Origin: Nesterenkonia sedimenti
GTDB lineage: Bacteria; Actinomycetota; Actinomycetes; Actinomycetales; Micrococcaceae
DNA length: 64,000 bases
Assembly: GCF_012641515.1 (NCBI RefSeq)
Contig: NZ_JABAHY010000008.1
Location: 83,765-147,764, forward strand
Reading direction: 5' to 3'
The notes below the pieces were generated by a model. It worked only from the letters and a program-made list of their open reading frames with translations, ran no database searches and was not told the DNA's origin. Below, piece after piece: positions 1 through 9,943 of this stretch. Numbering within the stretch: the first letter of the stretch is position 1; every line of letters begins with the position of its first letter. Position numbers and translations under genes: made by a program.

Positions 1-29
1 TGGACGGTGCCGAGTTCGTCGAGCTTCAT
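1..29 (-). CDS. murC: UDP-N-acetylmuramate--L-alanine ligase, N-terminal start only (partial)
   Basis: Only the first nine codons are inside the window (MKLDELGTV). The ATG at 29-27 overlaps the murG stop codon in an ATGA arrangement, which implies translational coupling. Nothing in nine residues identifies the protein. The assignment rests on gene order, because murC normally follows murG in actinobacterial division and cell-wall clusters. The remainder lies beyond the left edge. Confidence 0.6.
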
Positions 30-1132
30 TCGGCCACCTCGATACCTGCAGCCTGCAGGGCCGCACGGGCCATCCGCTCGTCGGCGTCGGTGATTCCGCG
101 TTCGGCAGAGTGCTGCTGCATGGTCTGCAGCAGACGGGGGTCTTCCAGCAGCGGGAGGATATTGCGCTGGATCCAGGGGCGGGTGAAGTGTTCGTCTTTG
201 ACCATCAGTGCCCCGCCGGCGTCGACGAGGCCACGGGCGTTGAGCTCCTGTTCGCCATTGCCGATGGGCAGTGGCACGAAGACTGCCGGAAGTCCCACCG
301 CAGCCACCTCGGAGACAGTGGCAGCACCGGCCCGGGCGACGATGAGGTCGGCGGCGGCATAGGCCAGGTGCATACCGTTGAGGTATTCGCGCTGGTGGTA
401 GTCGCTGGCCTGCAGGGGCTGGCCGTCCTCGTCGGTGACGGTCTTGCCCTCACCGGTCAGATGAAGCAGCTGAGCGCCGGTCTCCAGGATATCCGGCAGT
501 GCGGAGGCGATGGCCTTATTGAGGTTCAGCGCCCCGGAGGATCCACCTGTGACCACCACAGTGGGTTTCTCGGGGTCGATGCCCAGTTCGCGGCGGGCCT
601 CCTCGCGGGTGGCGTCTCGGTCGAGTTGGGAGATCTGTCGAGACATCGGCATTCCCACCCATTGGGATTTCTTCAGGGGGGTGTTTTCGAAGGCGGTGCC
701 GATGAAGGCAGCGCTGCGTGCTCCGAGCCGGTTGGCGATTCCGGGGCGGGCATTGGCCTCATGGATCACCACCGGGATGCCCAGTTTCTTCGCGGCCCGG
801 TAGACCGGTGGGCAGACATAGCCGCCGACTCCGACGACGACGTCGGCTCCGCGGTTCTTCAGGATTGTTTCGGCATCAGCGGTGGCCTGTTTGAACCGTG
901 CCGGGAACCGGAAAATATCCCGGGTGGGGCGCCGCGGCAGGGGAACCTTGTCGATGTAGTCCAGCTCGTAGCCGGCTTCGGGGACCAGTCGGGTCTCCAG
1001 GCCGGAGGTGGTGCCGATCATCGACTCTTGGGTCTGCGGTGCCAGCCGCTTGAGGGCTTCGGCGATGGCGAGCATCGGGCTGATGTGTCCGGCTGTTCCT
1101 CCGCCTGCCAGGACTACGGTGGCAGCGCTCAT
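26..1132 (-). CDS. murG: Undecaprenyldiphospho-muramoylpentapeptide beta-N-acetylglucosaminyltransferase
   Basis: MurG moves GlcNAc from UDP-GlcNAc to lipid I, making lipid II on the inner face of the membrane. The 368-residue protein opens with the glycine-rich loop GGGTAGH (about residues 10-16). The C-terminal donor-binding half has GGSSGALNLN near 195 and the stretch ARAGAATVSEVAAVGLP near 265-285, followed by NGEQELNA. Length and motifs are normal for the family. It starts with ATG 26 nt after ftsW, and its stop overlaps the murC start, so it is part of the long division and cell-wall operon read leftward. Confidence 0.97.
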   Translation of the reverse strand: MSAATVVLAGGGTAGHISPMLAIAEALKRLAPQTQESMIGTTSGLETRLVPEAGYELDYIDKVPLPRRPTRDIFRFPARFKQATADAETILKNRGADVVVGVGGYVCPPVYRAAKKLGIPVVIHEANARPGIANRLGARSAAFIGTAFENTPLKKSQWVGMPMSRQISQLDRDATREEARRELGIDPEKPTVVVTGGSSGALNLNKAIASALPDILETGAQLLHLTGEGKTVTDEDGQPLQASDYHQREYLNGMHLAYAAADLIVARAGAATVSEVAAVGLPAVFVPLPIGNGEQELNARGLVDAGGALMVKDEHFTRPWIQRNILPLLEDPRLLQTMQQHSAERGITDADERMARAALQAAGIEVAE

Positions 1133-1158
1133 GTACGGGTTTCCTCCCCTGGGTGGTC

Positions 1159-2493
1159 TTAGGCGTTCAGCGGTGCCAGTCTATTCCGCTTCGGCCGGCG
1201 GCTGGGACGCTTGGTCGGTTTCTGGGATTCGAGCCGCTGACGCCGGGCGAAGTTCAGCACCACGCCGATGGCCAATAGGGCACAGGTCAGCGCTGATCCG
1301 CCGTAGGAGATGAACGGCAGGGGCACCCCGACCACGGGCAGCAGACCAGTGACCATGGCGATATTGATGAAGGCCTGACCGACCAGCCAGGCGATGATGC
1401 CCATGCAGACCAGTTTCACGAACCGGGCTTCGGTGCCGGTGCCGGTGACTCCATTGGCCACCCGGAAGATGCCGACCACCAGGGTCGCGAAGAGTCCCAG
1501 GACCAGGAAGGTGCCCAGCAGGCCGAGTTCCTCACCGATGATGGTGAAGATGAAGTCATTGTGGACCTCGGGGATGTAGTCCCATTTCTGCCGGGACTGG
1601 CCGAGGCCGACGCCCCAGAAGCCGCCGGAGGCCAGGGCGTAGATTCCCTGCTGGGTCTGGTAGCAGGGGTCCCCGGGGCCGTCACAGTTGGTGCCCAGCC
1701 AGGCGTAGACCCGTTCCATGCGGTAGGGCGTGATCCACATCAGCAGGGCCACTGCTGCGATTGCCCCGGCGGCGGCCACGGCGAAGTACCGCATGGCAAC
1801 GCCGGCGGCGAAGATCATGGCCCCGACCAGAACGATGATCACGATGGAGGTTCCGAGGTCACCGCCGGCGAGCACCAGAACCAGCACGGCTAGGGTGCCG
1901 GGGGCGATGAAGGGCATCATCCAGTGGGTGAACTGGCTGACCAATTTGCCTTTGCGCGCCAGCACCGCTGAGCCCCAGAGCACCAGGGCCAGTTTGGCCA
2001 GCTCAGAGGGCTGGCCCTGGACGGAGCCGATGCGCAGCCAGTTGGTGGAACCACCACCGGTGTAGCCCCAGGGTGAGAAGGCCACCAGGGCCAGCAGGAC
2101 CGCGGAGAAGAGCATCATGGCCCAGCCGATCCAGCCCATCCAGCGGGTGGGGATCAGGGTCATGGCGAACATGCCGACGACTCCGATCACCGCCCAGACT
2201 GCCTGCCGGGTGGCGGTGGTGAAGGGTTGTCCATCGGCGTCGATGGAGGTCGAGGACAGCACCATGGTCAGGCCGATGGCGGCGAGGGCGATTGTCGCCC
2301 CCAGCACCAGCCAGTAGTTGGTGTAGGGGTTGCCGCCTTCGAAGATGTTCCAGAACTTTTTGACCCGCTCCTGGCGCCGGGCCGCGCGTTCGGCGCGCCA
2401 GGCCCGGCCGGCAGAGCCGTCGGAGGGCTTCTCCGTGGTCTCGTTCTCGTCAGAGGTCTCAGGAAGGTCGTCGACGGGCCGCAGCGTCGTCAT
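1159..2493 (-). CDS. ftsW: FtsW/RodA/SpoVE-family lipid II polymerase of the divisome
   Basis: A SEDS-family membrane glycosyltransferase that polymerises septal peptidoglycan together with FtsI. About 60 charged cytoplasmic residues precede a run of hydrophobic segments (about ten) from residue 63 onward. The family signature PFISYGGSA lies near residue 390, and the C-terminal tail is basic (RRPKRNR). At 444 residues it is of usual size for actinobacteria, which often have the extra N-terminal tail. Its position between murD and murG, next to ftsI in the same operon, favours FtsW over RodA. Confidence 0.95.
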   Translation of the reverse strand: MTTLRPVDDLPETSDENETTEKPSDGSAGRAWRAERAARRQERVKKFWNIFEGGNPYTNYWLVLGATIALAAIGLTMVLSSTSIDADGQPFTTATRQAVWAVIGVVGMFAMTLIPTRWMGWIGWAMMLFSAVLLALVAFSPWGYTGGGSTNWLRIGSVQGQPSELAKLALVLWGSAVLARKGKLVSQFTHWMMPFIAPGTLAVLVLVLAGGDLGTSIVIIVLVGAMIFAAGVAMRYFAVAAAGAIAAVALLMWITPYRMERVYAWLGTNCDGPGDPCYQTQQGIYALASGGFWGVGLGQSRQKWDYIPEVHNDFIFTIIGEELGLLGTFLVLGLFATLVVGIFRVANGVTGTGTEARFVKLVCMGIIAWLVGQAFINIAMVTGLLPVVGVPLPFISYGGSALTCALLAIGVVLNFARRQRLESQKPTKRPSRRPKRNRLAPLNA

Positions 2494-2505
2494 CCCAGCC
2501 TCCCT

Positions 2506-4002
2506 TTAGGTCGTAAATCCTTTGCGCTGCATCAGTTCCGCCACGGCCTCGATGAAGGCCTCTCCGCGCTCCTGGTAGGAGGCGAATTGGTCCATCGAGG
2601 CAGCTGCTGGGGCCAGCAGGACTGTCTGCCCCGGTTGGGCGACATCCTCGGCCGCGGCGACTGCTTCACGCATTGCTCGCTGTCCATCATCACCTGTGCT
2701 CACCTCGGTGATGGGCACCTGCGGGGCGTGTCGCTCAAGGCTGGAACGCAGCTGAAAAGAGTCTGTACCGATGAGGATCACATGGCGCAGCCGATGCCCG
2801 GCCTGCTGGACTAAGTCGGTGTAGTCCACGCCTTTGGGCAGGCCCCCGGCGATCCAGACCACATCGGTGAATGCGGCCAGGGAGGCTGCGGCGGCATGGG
2901 GGTTGGTGGCCTTGGTGTCGTTGATCCAGAGCACATCATCGGCCTTGGCCACCGGTTGGATGCGGTGCTCGGCAGCCTGGTAGTCGACGACCGCCTGTTT
3001 GACTGCTTCCGGGGGGACCTCGGCGGCCCTCGCCAGTGCTGCTGCGGCCAGGGCATTGGCCACCAGATGGGCCGGGGCCAGCGGACCGAAGTCGGAGCGT
3101 GCGGCCAGTTCTAGGGCCTGGTTGCGGCGGTTGTCCAGATAGGCCCGGTCGATCAGCAGGGCGTCGCCCTCCTCGGTGTCGACCACACCGAGCATCGAGA
3201 CATCCGGGACCCCGGTGGTGAACCCGATGGCCCGGCAGCCTTCGGTCACATCGGCCTCGGCGACCATCTTCTCCGTGGTGGGGTCCTCGACGTTGTAGAC
3301 GCAGGCGATCCGGGTGCCCTCGTAGATCTTTGCCTTGGCGGCGGCGTATTCCTCCTGGCTACCGTGCCAGTCCACGTGGTCCTCGGCGAGGTTGAGCACT
3401 GCCGCAGCCAGGGGCTGCAGAGGTTCGGTGTAGTGCAGCTGGAAACTGGAGAGTTCTACGGCCAGAGCATCGAAGCCTTCAGGGTCGCGGATGGCGTCCA
3501 GGATGGGCATACCGATATTGCCGCAGGCCACGGCTCGCCGGCCGGCGGCGATGAGCATCTGCTCCAGCAGGGTCACTGTGGTGGTCTTCCCGTTGGTGCC
3601 GGTCAGCACGAGCCATTCGGGGCTGCGTGCACCGGGACGGGGTCCCAGGCGCCTAGCCAACTGGATATCCGACCAGACGGGGATGCCGGCCGCGGTTGCC
3701 GCTGAGATCAGCGGAGAGTCCGGCCGCCACCCCGGTGAGGTGACGATGAGGTCGAGCCCCTCGGGCAGATTCTCTGTGTGCTCTTTGCCGAAACGGATAT
3801 CGGCTACCCCCACAATCTGGAGGGTCGCTGCATCCATGCGTTTCTTCTCGGTCTCAACACCGTCGACGACGACGACCTCGGCGCCGAGTTCGGCCAGGGT
3901 ATCGGCTGCTGAGAAGCCGGTGACCCCGAGTCCGGTGACCAGGACCTTCAGTCCCTTCCAGGGGCCGTCCCAGCCGTGCAGCTCAGGGAGGGTGGCAGAC
4001 AC
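2506..4002 (-). CDS. murD: UDP-N-acetylmuramoylalanine--D-glutamate ligase
   Basis: Cytoplasmic ATP-dependent ligase that adds D-Glu to UDP-MurNAc-L-Ala. The N-terminal Rossmann part has VTGLGVTGFSAADTL (about 21-35), and the central Mur-ligase P-loop reads GTNGKTTT near residue 135. The ligase C-domain begins around AAEHRIQPV with INDTKATNPHA after it. The start is GTG, one base after the mraY stop (TAG-C-GTG), so translation is probably coupled. At 498 residues it is slightly longer than the E. coli enzyme, as is common in actinobacteria. Confidence 0.96.
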   Translation of the reverse strand: MSATLPELHGWDGPWKGLKVLVTGLGVTGFSAADTLAELGAEVVVVDGVETEKKRMDAATLQIVGVADIRFGKEHTENLPEGLDLIVTSPGWRPDSPLISAATAAGIPVWSDIQLARRLGPRPGARSPEWLVLTGTNGKTTTVTLLEQMLIAAGRRAVACGNIGMPILDAIRDPEGFDALAVELSSFQLHYTEPLQPLAAAVLNLAEDHVDWHGSQEEYAAAKAKIYEGTRIACVYNVEDPTTEKMVAEADVTEGCRAIGFTTGVPDVSMLGVVDTEEGDALLIDRAYLDNRRNQALELAARSDFGPLAPAHLVANALAAAALARAAEVPPEAVKQAVVDYQAAEHRIQPVAKADDVLWINDTKATNPHAAAASLAAFTDVVWIAGGLPKGVDYTDLVQQAGHRLRHVILIGTDSFQLRSSLERHAPQVPITEVSTGDDGQRAMREAVAAAEDVAQPGQTVLLAPAAASMDQFASYQERGEAFIEAVAELMQRKGFTT

Positions 4003-4003
4003 G

Positions 4004-5113
4004 CTACTGCGTCACCACCCACTCGCCGTAGAACACGGCGAGGCCGAGGCCGACGGAGAGTGCGCCGATGATCCAGAACCGGACCACGACGGTGACCTCT
4101 GCCCAGCCCTTGAGCTCGAAGTGGTGCTGCAGTGGGGCCATCAGGAAGACGCGTTTGCCCTTGCTCAGCTTGAAGTAGCCGACCTGGATGATCACCGAGC
4201 AGGTGATGATCACAAACAGCCCGCCCAGGATGGCCAGCAGCAGCTGGGTGTGGGTTAGGATCGCGAAACCGGCCAAGGCACCGCCGAGGGCCAGGGAGCC
4301 GGTATCGCCCATGAAGATCTTCGCCGGTGAGGTGTTCCACCACAGGAAGCCGATCAGCGCGCCGGTGATGATGGCTGCCAGCATGGCCATATCCATGGGG
4401 TCACGGACGGTATAGCAGACTTCCTCGACCGCGCGCCGTCCCCCATTGCAGGCCTGGTTGTACTGCCAGATCGAGATGATCGTATAGGCAGCGGTGACCA
4501 TTGCGGTCGCCGCTGCCGCCAGCCCATCGAGCCCGTCGGTGAGGTTGACCGCATTGGTGGTCGCGGTATTGATCAGATTCGCCCAGATGACGAAGAGGAT
4601 GCCGCCGATGATGGTGCCGAAGACCGCGAAGTCGAAGGCGGTCTCCCGGACGAAGGAGACTGCGGTTGAGGCTGGGGTCAGTCCCTGGCTGTCCTCGAAC
4701 TGCAGTGCCAGAACGGCGAAGAGCACGCCGACGGCACCCTGACCGAAGATCTTGGCCCAGGGGGTCAGTCCCAGGGACTGCTTCTTGGTGATCTTGGCGG
4801 CGTCGTCGAAGAATCCGACCACACCCATACCCGCCAGCAGCAGCAGGAGCAGCATACCGGAGGCAGTGGGGCCGGTGGCAACATCCGAGGTGAGCATCAT
4901 GATGCCGTGGGTGGCGGCATAGGCCACCAAGACGGCAAGGATGATCACCGCACCACCCATCGTGGGGGTGCCCCGTTTGACGTGGTGGCTGGTGGGGCCG
5001 TCGTCGCGGATGAACTGGCCGTATCCACGTTTCACCAGGAAACGGATGAACAGCGGAGTGCCGGCGAGGGTTAACAGCAGCCCGAGGGCGGCACCGATGA
5101 CAACTGCGATCAC
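4004..5113 (-). CDS. mraY: Phospho-N-acetylmuramoyl-pentapeptide transferase
   Basis: Integral membrane enzyme that couples UDP-MurNAc-pentapeptide to undecaprenyl phosphate to form lipid I. The 369-residue protein has about ten hydrophobic helices. Conserved cytoplasmic motifs are visible: GTPTMGG near 48, DDAAKITKK (aspartate pair) near 105, [15 protein letters not shown] near 188, and [12 protein letters not shown] near 268. The histidine-rich [11 protein letters not shown] stands near 330. The start is GTG, placed directly after the murF stop with no gap, and its ribosome site (GAGGAAAGGA) lies inside the end of murF. Confidence 0.97.
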   Translation of the reverse strand: MIAVVIGAALGLLLTLAGTPLFIRFLVKRGYGQFIRDDGPTSHHVKRGTPTMGGAVIILAVLVAYAATHGIMMLTSDVATGPTASGMLLLLLLAGMGVVGFFDDAAKITKKQSLGLTPWAKIFGQGAVGVLFAVLALQFEDSQGLTPASTAVSFVRETAFDFAVFGTIIGGILFVIWANLINTATTNAVNLTDGLDGLAAAATAMVTAAYTIISIWQYNQACNGGRRAVEEVCYTVRDPMDMAMLAAIITGALIGFLWWNTSPAKIFMGDTGSLALGGALAGFAILTHTQLLLAILGGLFVIITCSVIIQVGYFKLSKGKRVFLMAPLQHHFELKGWAEVTVVVRFWIIGALSVGLGLAVFYGEWVVTQ

Positions 5114-6535
5114 TCAGTTCCTTTCCTCAGCTGCGATTATGTCTCCCAGAAGTCTAAGACCGGCTCCGTTGGAGGATTTAAACAAAACGATATCCCCAGG
5201 TCGAAGGGCGGCCCGAAGCCAGGCCTCGGCCTGCTCGGCGTCAGCGGTCCAATGTACTTCATCTGCCCATGAACCTTCGGCAATGGCACCGCGGTAGAGC
5301 GGATATGCCCCTTCGCCGACCACCAGGGTCTGGTCGATGTTCAGGCGTACAACGGTCTCACCAATCTGGTGGTGCCGCCAGGGAGACTCCTCCCCCAGCT
5401 CGAGCATCTCACCCAGTACGGCGACACTGCGCCGGCCGGCCTCCCGGCTGAGGATGGCCAGGGTGCGCAGGGCCTCCCGCATGGATTCGGGGTTGGCGTT
5501 ATAGGCATCATTGATGATGGTCACCCCATCGGAGCGGTCGGTGCGCTCCATCCGCCAGCGTGAGCTGGGTCCCAGTCCCTGCAGGCGGGAGGCGATCTCC
5601 TCTAGCTCGGCCCCGGCCCGGTGGGCGGCTGTGGCGGCGGCGAGGATATTGGTGATGTGGTGGGCCCCGATCAGCCCCGAGGTGACGGTGCTGCGACCAG
5701 TCTCAGAGACCAGATCGAAGACGAGGTGCCCCTGTTCGTCGAGGGTGAGGTTCTCGGCCCGGAGATCGGCCGCGCTGGATTCTCCGAACCAGGTGATGGG
5801 CGCTTGGGCGCGCTCAGCCATGGCGGAGACCTGGGCGTCGTCGGCGTTGAGAATCACATGTCCCTGCGCCGGTATGGCCTCGGCGAGTTCTCCCTTAGTT
5901 GCCGCGATCTTGTCAGTGCCGCCGAATTTCCCGGCGTGGGCGGTTCCCACCATGAGGACCACACCGATTTCGGGGTGGACCATCTCGCAGAGTTCCCGGA
6001 TATTGCCCGGAGCATCGGCTCCCATCTCGATGATCAGGAATCGGGTGTCCAGCTCGGCGGTGAATACGGTCAGCGGAACACCCACCTCACCGTTATAGGA
6101 GCCCTGGGGGGCCACTGTGGGGCCTTCGGGGCTCAGCAGTGCGGCCAGGAGATCCTTGGTGGTGGTCTTTCCGGCTGAGCCGGTGATCCCGATGACGGTG
6201 GTCGGGGAATGGTCCCCGATGCGGCGGACTACCTCAGCGGCCAGGGCGCCCATGGCTGCCACGGCGTCGTCGACGATCACGGCCGGATGCGGGTTGCCGC
6301 TGGCATCCTGGGTTTCGCGTTCGGCGAGGACCAGCTGCGCCCCGACCTCCAGGGCCTGGTCGATGAAGTTATGCCCGTCGGTGGTCTCTCCGGGTTTGGC
6401 GATGAAGAGGCTGCCTGTACGCATCTGCCGGGAGTCGGTTTCGGCGTGGGTGAGGGTCAGGGCCTCGGGGTCCTCCACGCCGTGCAGTCTCCCGGAGACG
6501 GCCTGGGCGATCTCTGCGGCGGTCAACGGGATCAT
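5114..6535 (-). CDS. murF: UDP-N-acetylmuramoyl-tripeptide--D-alanyl-D-alanine ligase
   Basis: Adds D-Ala-D-Ala to the UDP-MurNAc-tripeptide in the cytoplasm. The 473-residue protein shows the Mur-ligase P-loop GITGSAGKTTTKDL near 115-128, NEVGVPLT-like sequence (GEVGVPLT) just after it, and the MurF signature INDAYNANPESM near 335. The ATG overlaps the murE stop by four bases (ATGA). Together with the zero-gap junction to mraY, this shows a tightly coupled block of murE, murF and mraY. Confidence 0.97.
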   Translation of the reverse strand: MIPLTAAEIAQAVSGRLHGVEDPEALTLTHAETDSRQMRTGSLFIAKPGETTDGHNFIDQALEVGAQLVLAERETQDASGNPHPAVIVDDAVAAMGALAAEVVRRIGDHSPTTVIGITGSAGKTTTKDLLAALLSPEGPTVAPQGSYNGEVGVPLTVFTAELDTRFLIIEMGADAPGNIRELCEMVHPEIGVVLMVGTAHAGKFGGTDKIAATKGELAEAIPAQGHVILNADDAQVSAMAERAQAPITWFGESSAADLRAENLTLDEQGHLVFDLVSETGRSTVTSGLIGAHHITNILAAATAAHRAGAELEEIASRLQGLGPSSRWRMERTDRSDGVTIINDAYNANPESMREALRTLAILSREAGRRSVAVLGEMLELGEESPWRHHQIGETVVRLNIDQTLVVGEGAYPLYRGAIAEGSWADEVHWTADAEQAEAWLRAALRPGDIVLFKSSNGAGLRLLGDIIAAEERN

Positions 6536-8166
6536 GCGGCACCACTACCAGTCAGTGTTGTGAATCCTCGGGCCTTCAGCTGGGCGGCCAGCTCGGCCCG
6601 GTCGTCAATGGCCACCCGGACTCCGGCGACATCCTGGTGGTCCTCGTGTCCTCGTCCGGCCAGCAGGATGGTGTCCTCTTCGCCTGCGGCTGCCACAGCG
6701 GCGGCGATGGCATCCCCGCGGGGGGTGATCTCTTCGAGAACAGTCTCCAGCCCGCCGGTGGTGATCGCATCGTGGGCGCCTTCGAGCAGCCCGGCGCGGA
6801 TCTCTGCGGGGTCCTCGCCGTGGGGGTCGTCATCGCTGATGATCACGTGATCGGCCATCCGCACGGCAATGGCTCCCATAGTGGGGCGTTTGCTGGCATC
6901 GCGTTCACCGGCAGCGCCGATGACCAGGATGAGTTTGCCGCGGTTCTGCTCCTGCATGGGTTTCCGCACGGCCTCGAGGGTGCGGATCATGGCATCGGGG
7001 TTATGGGCGAAGTCCACGATGGCGGCAGGGGTTTCGGCGATGACCTGCATCCGGCCGGGCACCTGGACGTGGAAGGGCTGTTTGCTCTCCAGCGCCTCCA
7101 CCACGTCCTCGCGGCTGAACTCCTGGGGCCGTTCCGGGTCGCTGGCAGCTTCGAGCACCATGACCGCCGCCAATGCCGCATTGGAGACATTGAAGTCCCC
7201 GGGCAGGGCGGTGGAGGTCCGGATGCGTTCGCCGGTGTGTCGATTGGTCAGGGTGAATGCGGTGCCCAGCCCCTCGGCTGCGGTGTCCTCGACCTCCCAG
7301 TGCGCCTGGGCGGCCTGGCCGCTTGTGGAGAGGGTGACCACATGTCCGGTGGCCTCCGCAGCCATCCGGTGGCCCGCGGCGTCGTCGACGGTGATGACTG
7401 AGGTCCGGGTGCGGGAGCGGCGGAAGAGTCCTGCCTTGGCGGCGAAGTACTCCTCCATGGTCCCGTGCAGGTCCAGATGGTCCTGGGTGAGGTTGGTGAA
7501 GCCGGCGACGTCGTAATACAGCCCGGAGATCCGCTGGTAGCTGATCGCATGGGAGGAGACCTCCATGGCGGCTGCGGCCACGTTCTTGGACCGGAATTCA
7601 TGCATGAGCTTATGCAGGGCCACTGCCTCGGGGGTGGTCATATCCGAGGCGATACGCTCCGAAGTCTCGGGGCTGGGCCCGGCGGCGATCTCGATGGTGC
7701 CGATCAGCCCGGTGCTCTTCTGCTTCGGTTCCAGAAGAGTCGATAGCAGGGACCGCAGGAAGTAGGTGGTGGTGGTCTTGCCGTTGGTGCCGGTGACCCC
7801 GAACAGGGCCGGATCGGAGCTTGCCGTTGTGCCGTAGATGACAGCTGCGGCGGGGCCGGCGGCGTCCCGGACTGCGGCAACTTCGATCACTGGGATCCGG
7901 TAGCCGATGGCCTCCCGGATTTTGGTGACACCGGCGGCGTCGGTGAGTACGGCGGCTGCCCCGCGGGAGATGACCTTATCGATGAAATCTGCCCCATGTG
8001 CCCGGGCTCCGCTGATCGCGACGAAGAGATCTCCTGGTTCGACCCGGTCTGGTGCCATGGCGGCGCCAGTGATCTCTGTGCGGTCGGCAAAATCCGCCAC
8101 GGGGGTAAGAATCGGATCATATCCCGTGGCGCTGAGGTGTTCTGTGAGACTGCCCACGGTTACCAC
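6532..8166 (-). CDS. murE: UDP-N-acetylmuramoyl-tripeptide synthetase, probably L-lysine adding
   Basis: Adds the third stem-peptide residue to UDP-MurNAc-L-Ala-D-Glu. The protein is 544 residues long, with P-loop GVTGTNGKTTTTYFL near 122-136 and NLTQDHLDLHG near 228. The substrate-selecting loop reads DDDPHGEDP near residues 443-451. Enzymes that add meso-diaminopimelate carry DNPR at this point, so the substitution argues for L-Lys, as in the peptidoglycan of many Micrococcaceae. That is inference from one motif. The start is a GTG lying inside the last codons of ftsI, a seven-base overlap. No in-frame ATG serves better. Confidence 0.94.
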   Translation of the reverse strand: MVTVGSLTEHLSATGYDPILTPVADFADRTEITGAAMAPDRVEPGDLFVAISGARAHGADFIDKVISRGAAAVLTDAAGVTKIREAIGYRIPVIEVAAVRDAAGPAAAVIYGTTASSDPALFGVTGTNGKTTTTYFLRSLLSTLLEPKQKSTGLIGTIEIAAGPSPETSERIASDMTTPEAVALHKLMHEFRSKNVAAAAMEVSSHAISYQRISGLYYDVAGFTNLTQDHLDLHGTMEEYFAAKAGLFRRSRTRTSVITVDDAAGHRMAAEATGHVVTLSTSGQAAQAHWEVEDTAAEGLGTAFTLTNRHTGERIRTSTALPGDFNVSNAALAAVMVLEAASDPERPQEFSREDVVEALESKQPFHVQVPGRMQVIAETPAAIVDFAHNPDAMIRTLEAVRKPMQEQNRGKLILVIGAAGERDASKRPTMGAIAVRMADHVIISDDDPHGEDPAEIRAGLLEGAHDAITTGGLETVLEEITPRGDAIAAAVAAAGEEDTILLAGRGHEDHQDVAGVRVAIDDRAELAAQLKARGFTTLTGSGAA

Positions 8167-9926
8167 GGATAGTCCTGCCTCTCGCCCACGAATCCATCAT
8201 ATGCCTCCGAGTCGGCCCCTGTGGGCGCGACGTCGTAGGAGGCCAGAGTGTGGGACATGATCTCGGTGAATGTGTCGGTGATCTCCCATTCGCCCCACTG
8301 GCCCTGGGGCCGGTGGAGGGTCACGGAGACCAGGTACTGGGGGTCCTCCAGCGGTGCCACACCGATGAAGGACTGGGTGTAGCCGTCGAAGCCGCCGTGT
8401 TCACCGGCAGTTTCGGCAGAGCCGGTCTTTCCGCCGACCCGGTAGCCCTCGATTTCGGCGTCCATGGCCGAGCCATAGTCGACGACACCTTCCATGAGTT
8501 TGAGCATCTCCTGGCTGGTCTCCGAGGAGAAGACCCGTTCGGATTCAGTCTCCACGGGGTGCTCATCGCCGTCGGGGTCGATATAGGAGTCCACAATGCG
8601 CAGGGGCTGTTTCACCCCGTCATTGGCCAGCATCTGGTAGAGCTGCACATTGTGCAGCACGCTGGTGGTGTAGCCCTGGCCGAACTGGGTGGTCAGCGGC
8701 TGGCGGGGGTCCCATTCCTCGGGTGGGCGCAGGATAGATTCGGCCTCGATGCCCAGGCCCACATCCAGGGTCTCGCCGAGGCCGACCTTGCGCATGTAGT
8801 CGTAGCGGGTGGCCTCGGGGACCTCGTTGCCAATCATCACGGTGCCGGTGTTATAGGACCTCGCGAAGATACCGGCGGCAGTCATCTCGTAGGTGTCATG
8901 GGGCCGGGCGTCCTGGATGGTCTCGCCGTCGACGGTCAGCTGGTCCGGGACAGTGAAGGCGTCATCGGGCTGCATCTGACCCTCTTCCAGGGCCATGGCG
9001 AAGGTGAGGGCTTTACCCACCGAGCCGGGTTCGAAGTCCTGGGTCAGGGCAAGGGGGCGGCGGAAGAGCTCATCGGAGTCCCCGGGGTTGGCGGGGTCCA
9101 CTGATTCGGAGTCGGCCATGGCCATGATCTCGCCGGTTTTGAGGTCGAGAACCGTGGCATTGGCCCATTGGGCGTTGTACTGGCTGGCCTTCTCGGCGAT
9201 GGCCTCCTGGGCGAACCACTGCAGGTCCTGGTCGATGGTCAGCCGGATGTCCTGACCGTCCTCGGCGGCGATCTCCTCATAGGTGGCATTGGGGATGCGT
9301 ACTCCGTCGGCGCCGATTTCGTAGACCCGCTCCCCCGGCTCACCGGTGAGTGCTTCATCCTCAGCGGATTCGATGCCCTCCAGGGGGCCGTCGGAGCCGA
9401 CGAAGCCGATGATCGAGCCGCCCACCGGGCCCGAGGGGTAGGTGCGCTCGGAGACCGGTTCGGCGTAGACCCCGGGAACCTCCAGTTCCATGATCTGGCG
9501 CTGCTGCTCGGGAGTGACCGAGCGGGTGATCACCGAGTAGTGGGTGTCCTCCTCGGTCATCGCCTCCAGCACATCCTCGGTTTCGAGGTCGAGGATGGTG
9601 GCGATCTCCACCGCGGCCTCATCGGCGGTGACCGGTCGCTGCATCTGAAGCTGCTCGTCGTAGACGGTGTATTCGCCGACCAGGCGGGGGTCGGCGACGA
9701 TGTCGAAGCGGTCTGCGGAGCTGGCCATCAGCCGCCCCTGAGCATCGAGGATGTCACCGCGGGCTGGCGGCAGCTCAATGCTGTGCAGCCGGTTGGACAG
9801 CGCTTCGTGGGCGTGACCTGCGGGGTCGAGTCCCTGGACGTGGAAGAGCCGGCCGCCGAGCACTACGAGCATGGCAAGCATCACGGCCAGGCCGATCCGC
9901 ATGCGCAGCGAGAGGGTCCGTGTCAT
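8160..9926 (-). CDS. ftsI: Septal peptidoglycan transpeptidase (class B penicillin-binding protein)
   Basis: FtsI/PBP3 crosslinks septal peptidoglycan in partnership with FtsW. One N-terminal membrane anchor (about residues 8-28) is followed by the PBP dimerisation domain and a transpeptidase domain. The three active-site motifs are intact: SVGK near residue 300 (in EPGSVGKALTF), SYN near 357 and KTG near 497 (GGKTGSAET). Length 588 is typical. The gene starts 17 bp after ftsL and overlaps murE at its end. An AGGAGG sequence lies about 12 nt before the ATG. Confidence 0.97.
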   Translation of the reverse strand: MTRTLSLRMRIGLAVMLAMLVVLGGRLFHVQGLDPAGHAHEALSNRLHSIELPPARGDILDAQGRLMASSADRFDIVADPRLVGEYTVYDEQLQMQRPVTADEAAVEIATILDLETEDVLEAMTEEDTHYSVITRSVTPEQQRQIMELEVPGVYAEPVSERTYPSGPVGGSIIGFVGSDGPLEGIESAEDEALTGEPGERVYEIGADGVRIPNATYEEIAAEDGQDIRLTIDQDLQWFAQEAIAEKASQYNAQWANATVLDLKTGEIMAMADSESVDPANPGDSDELFRRPLALTQDFEPGSVGKALTFAMALEEGQMQPDDAFTVPDQLTVDGETIQDARPHDTYEMTAAGIFARSYNTGTVMIGNEVPEATRYDYMRKVGLGETLDVGLGIEAESILRPPEEWDPRQPLTTQFGQGYTTSVLHNVQLYQMLANDGVKQPLRIVDSYIDPDGDEHPVETESERVFSSETSQEMLKLMEGVVDYGSAMDAEIEGYRVGGKTGSAETAGEHGGFDGYTQSFIGVAPLEDPQYLVSVTLHRPQGQWGEWEITDTFTEIMSHTLASYDVAPTGADSEAYDGFVGERQDYPW

Positions 9927-9943
9927 GGGTTCTCGCCGTCCTC

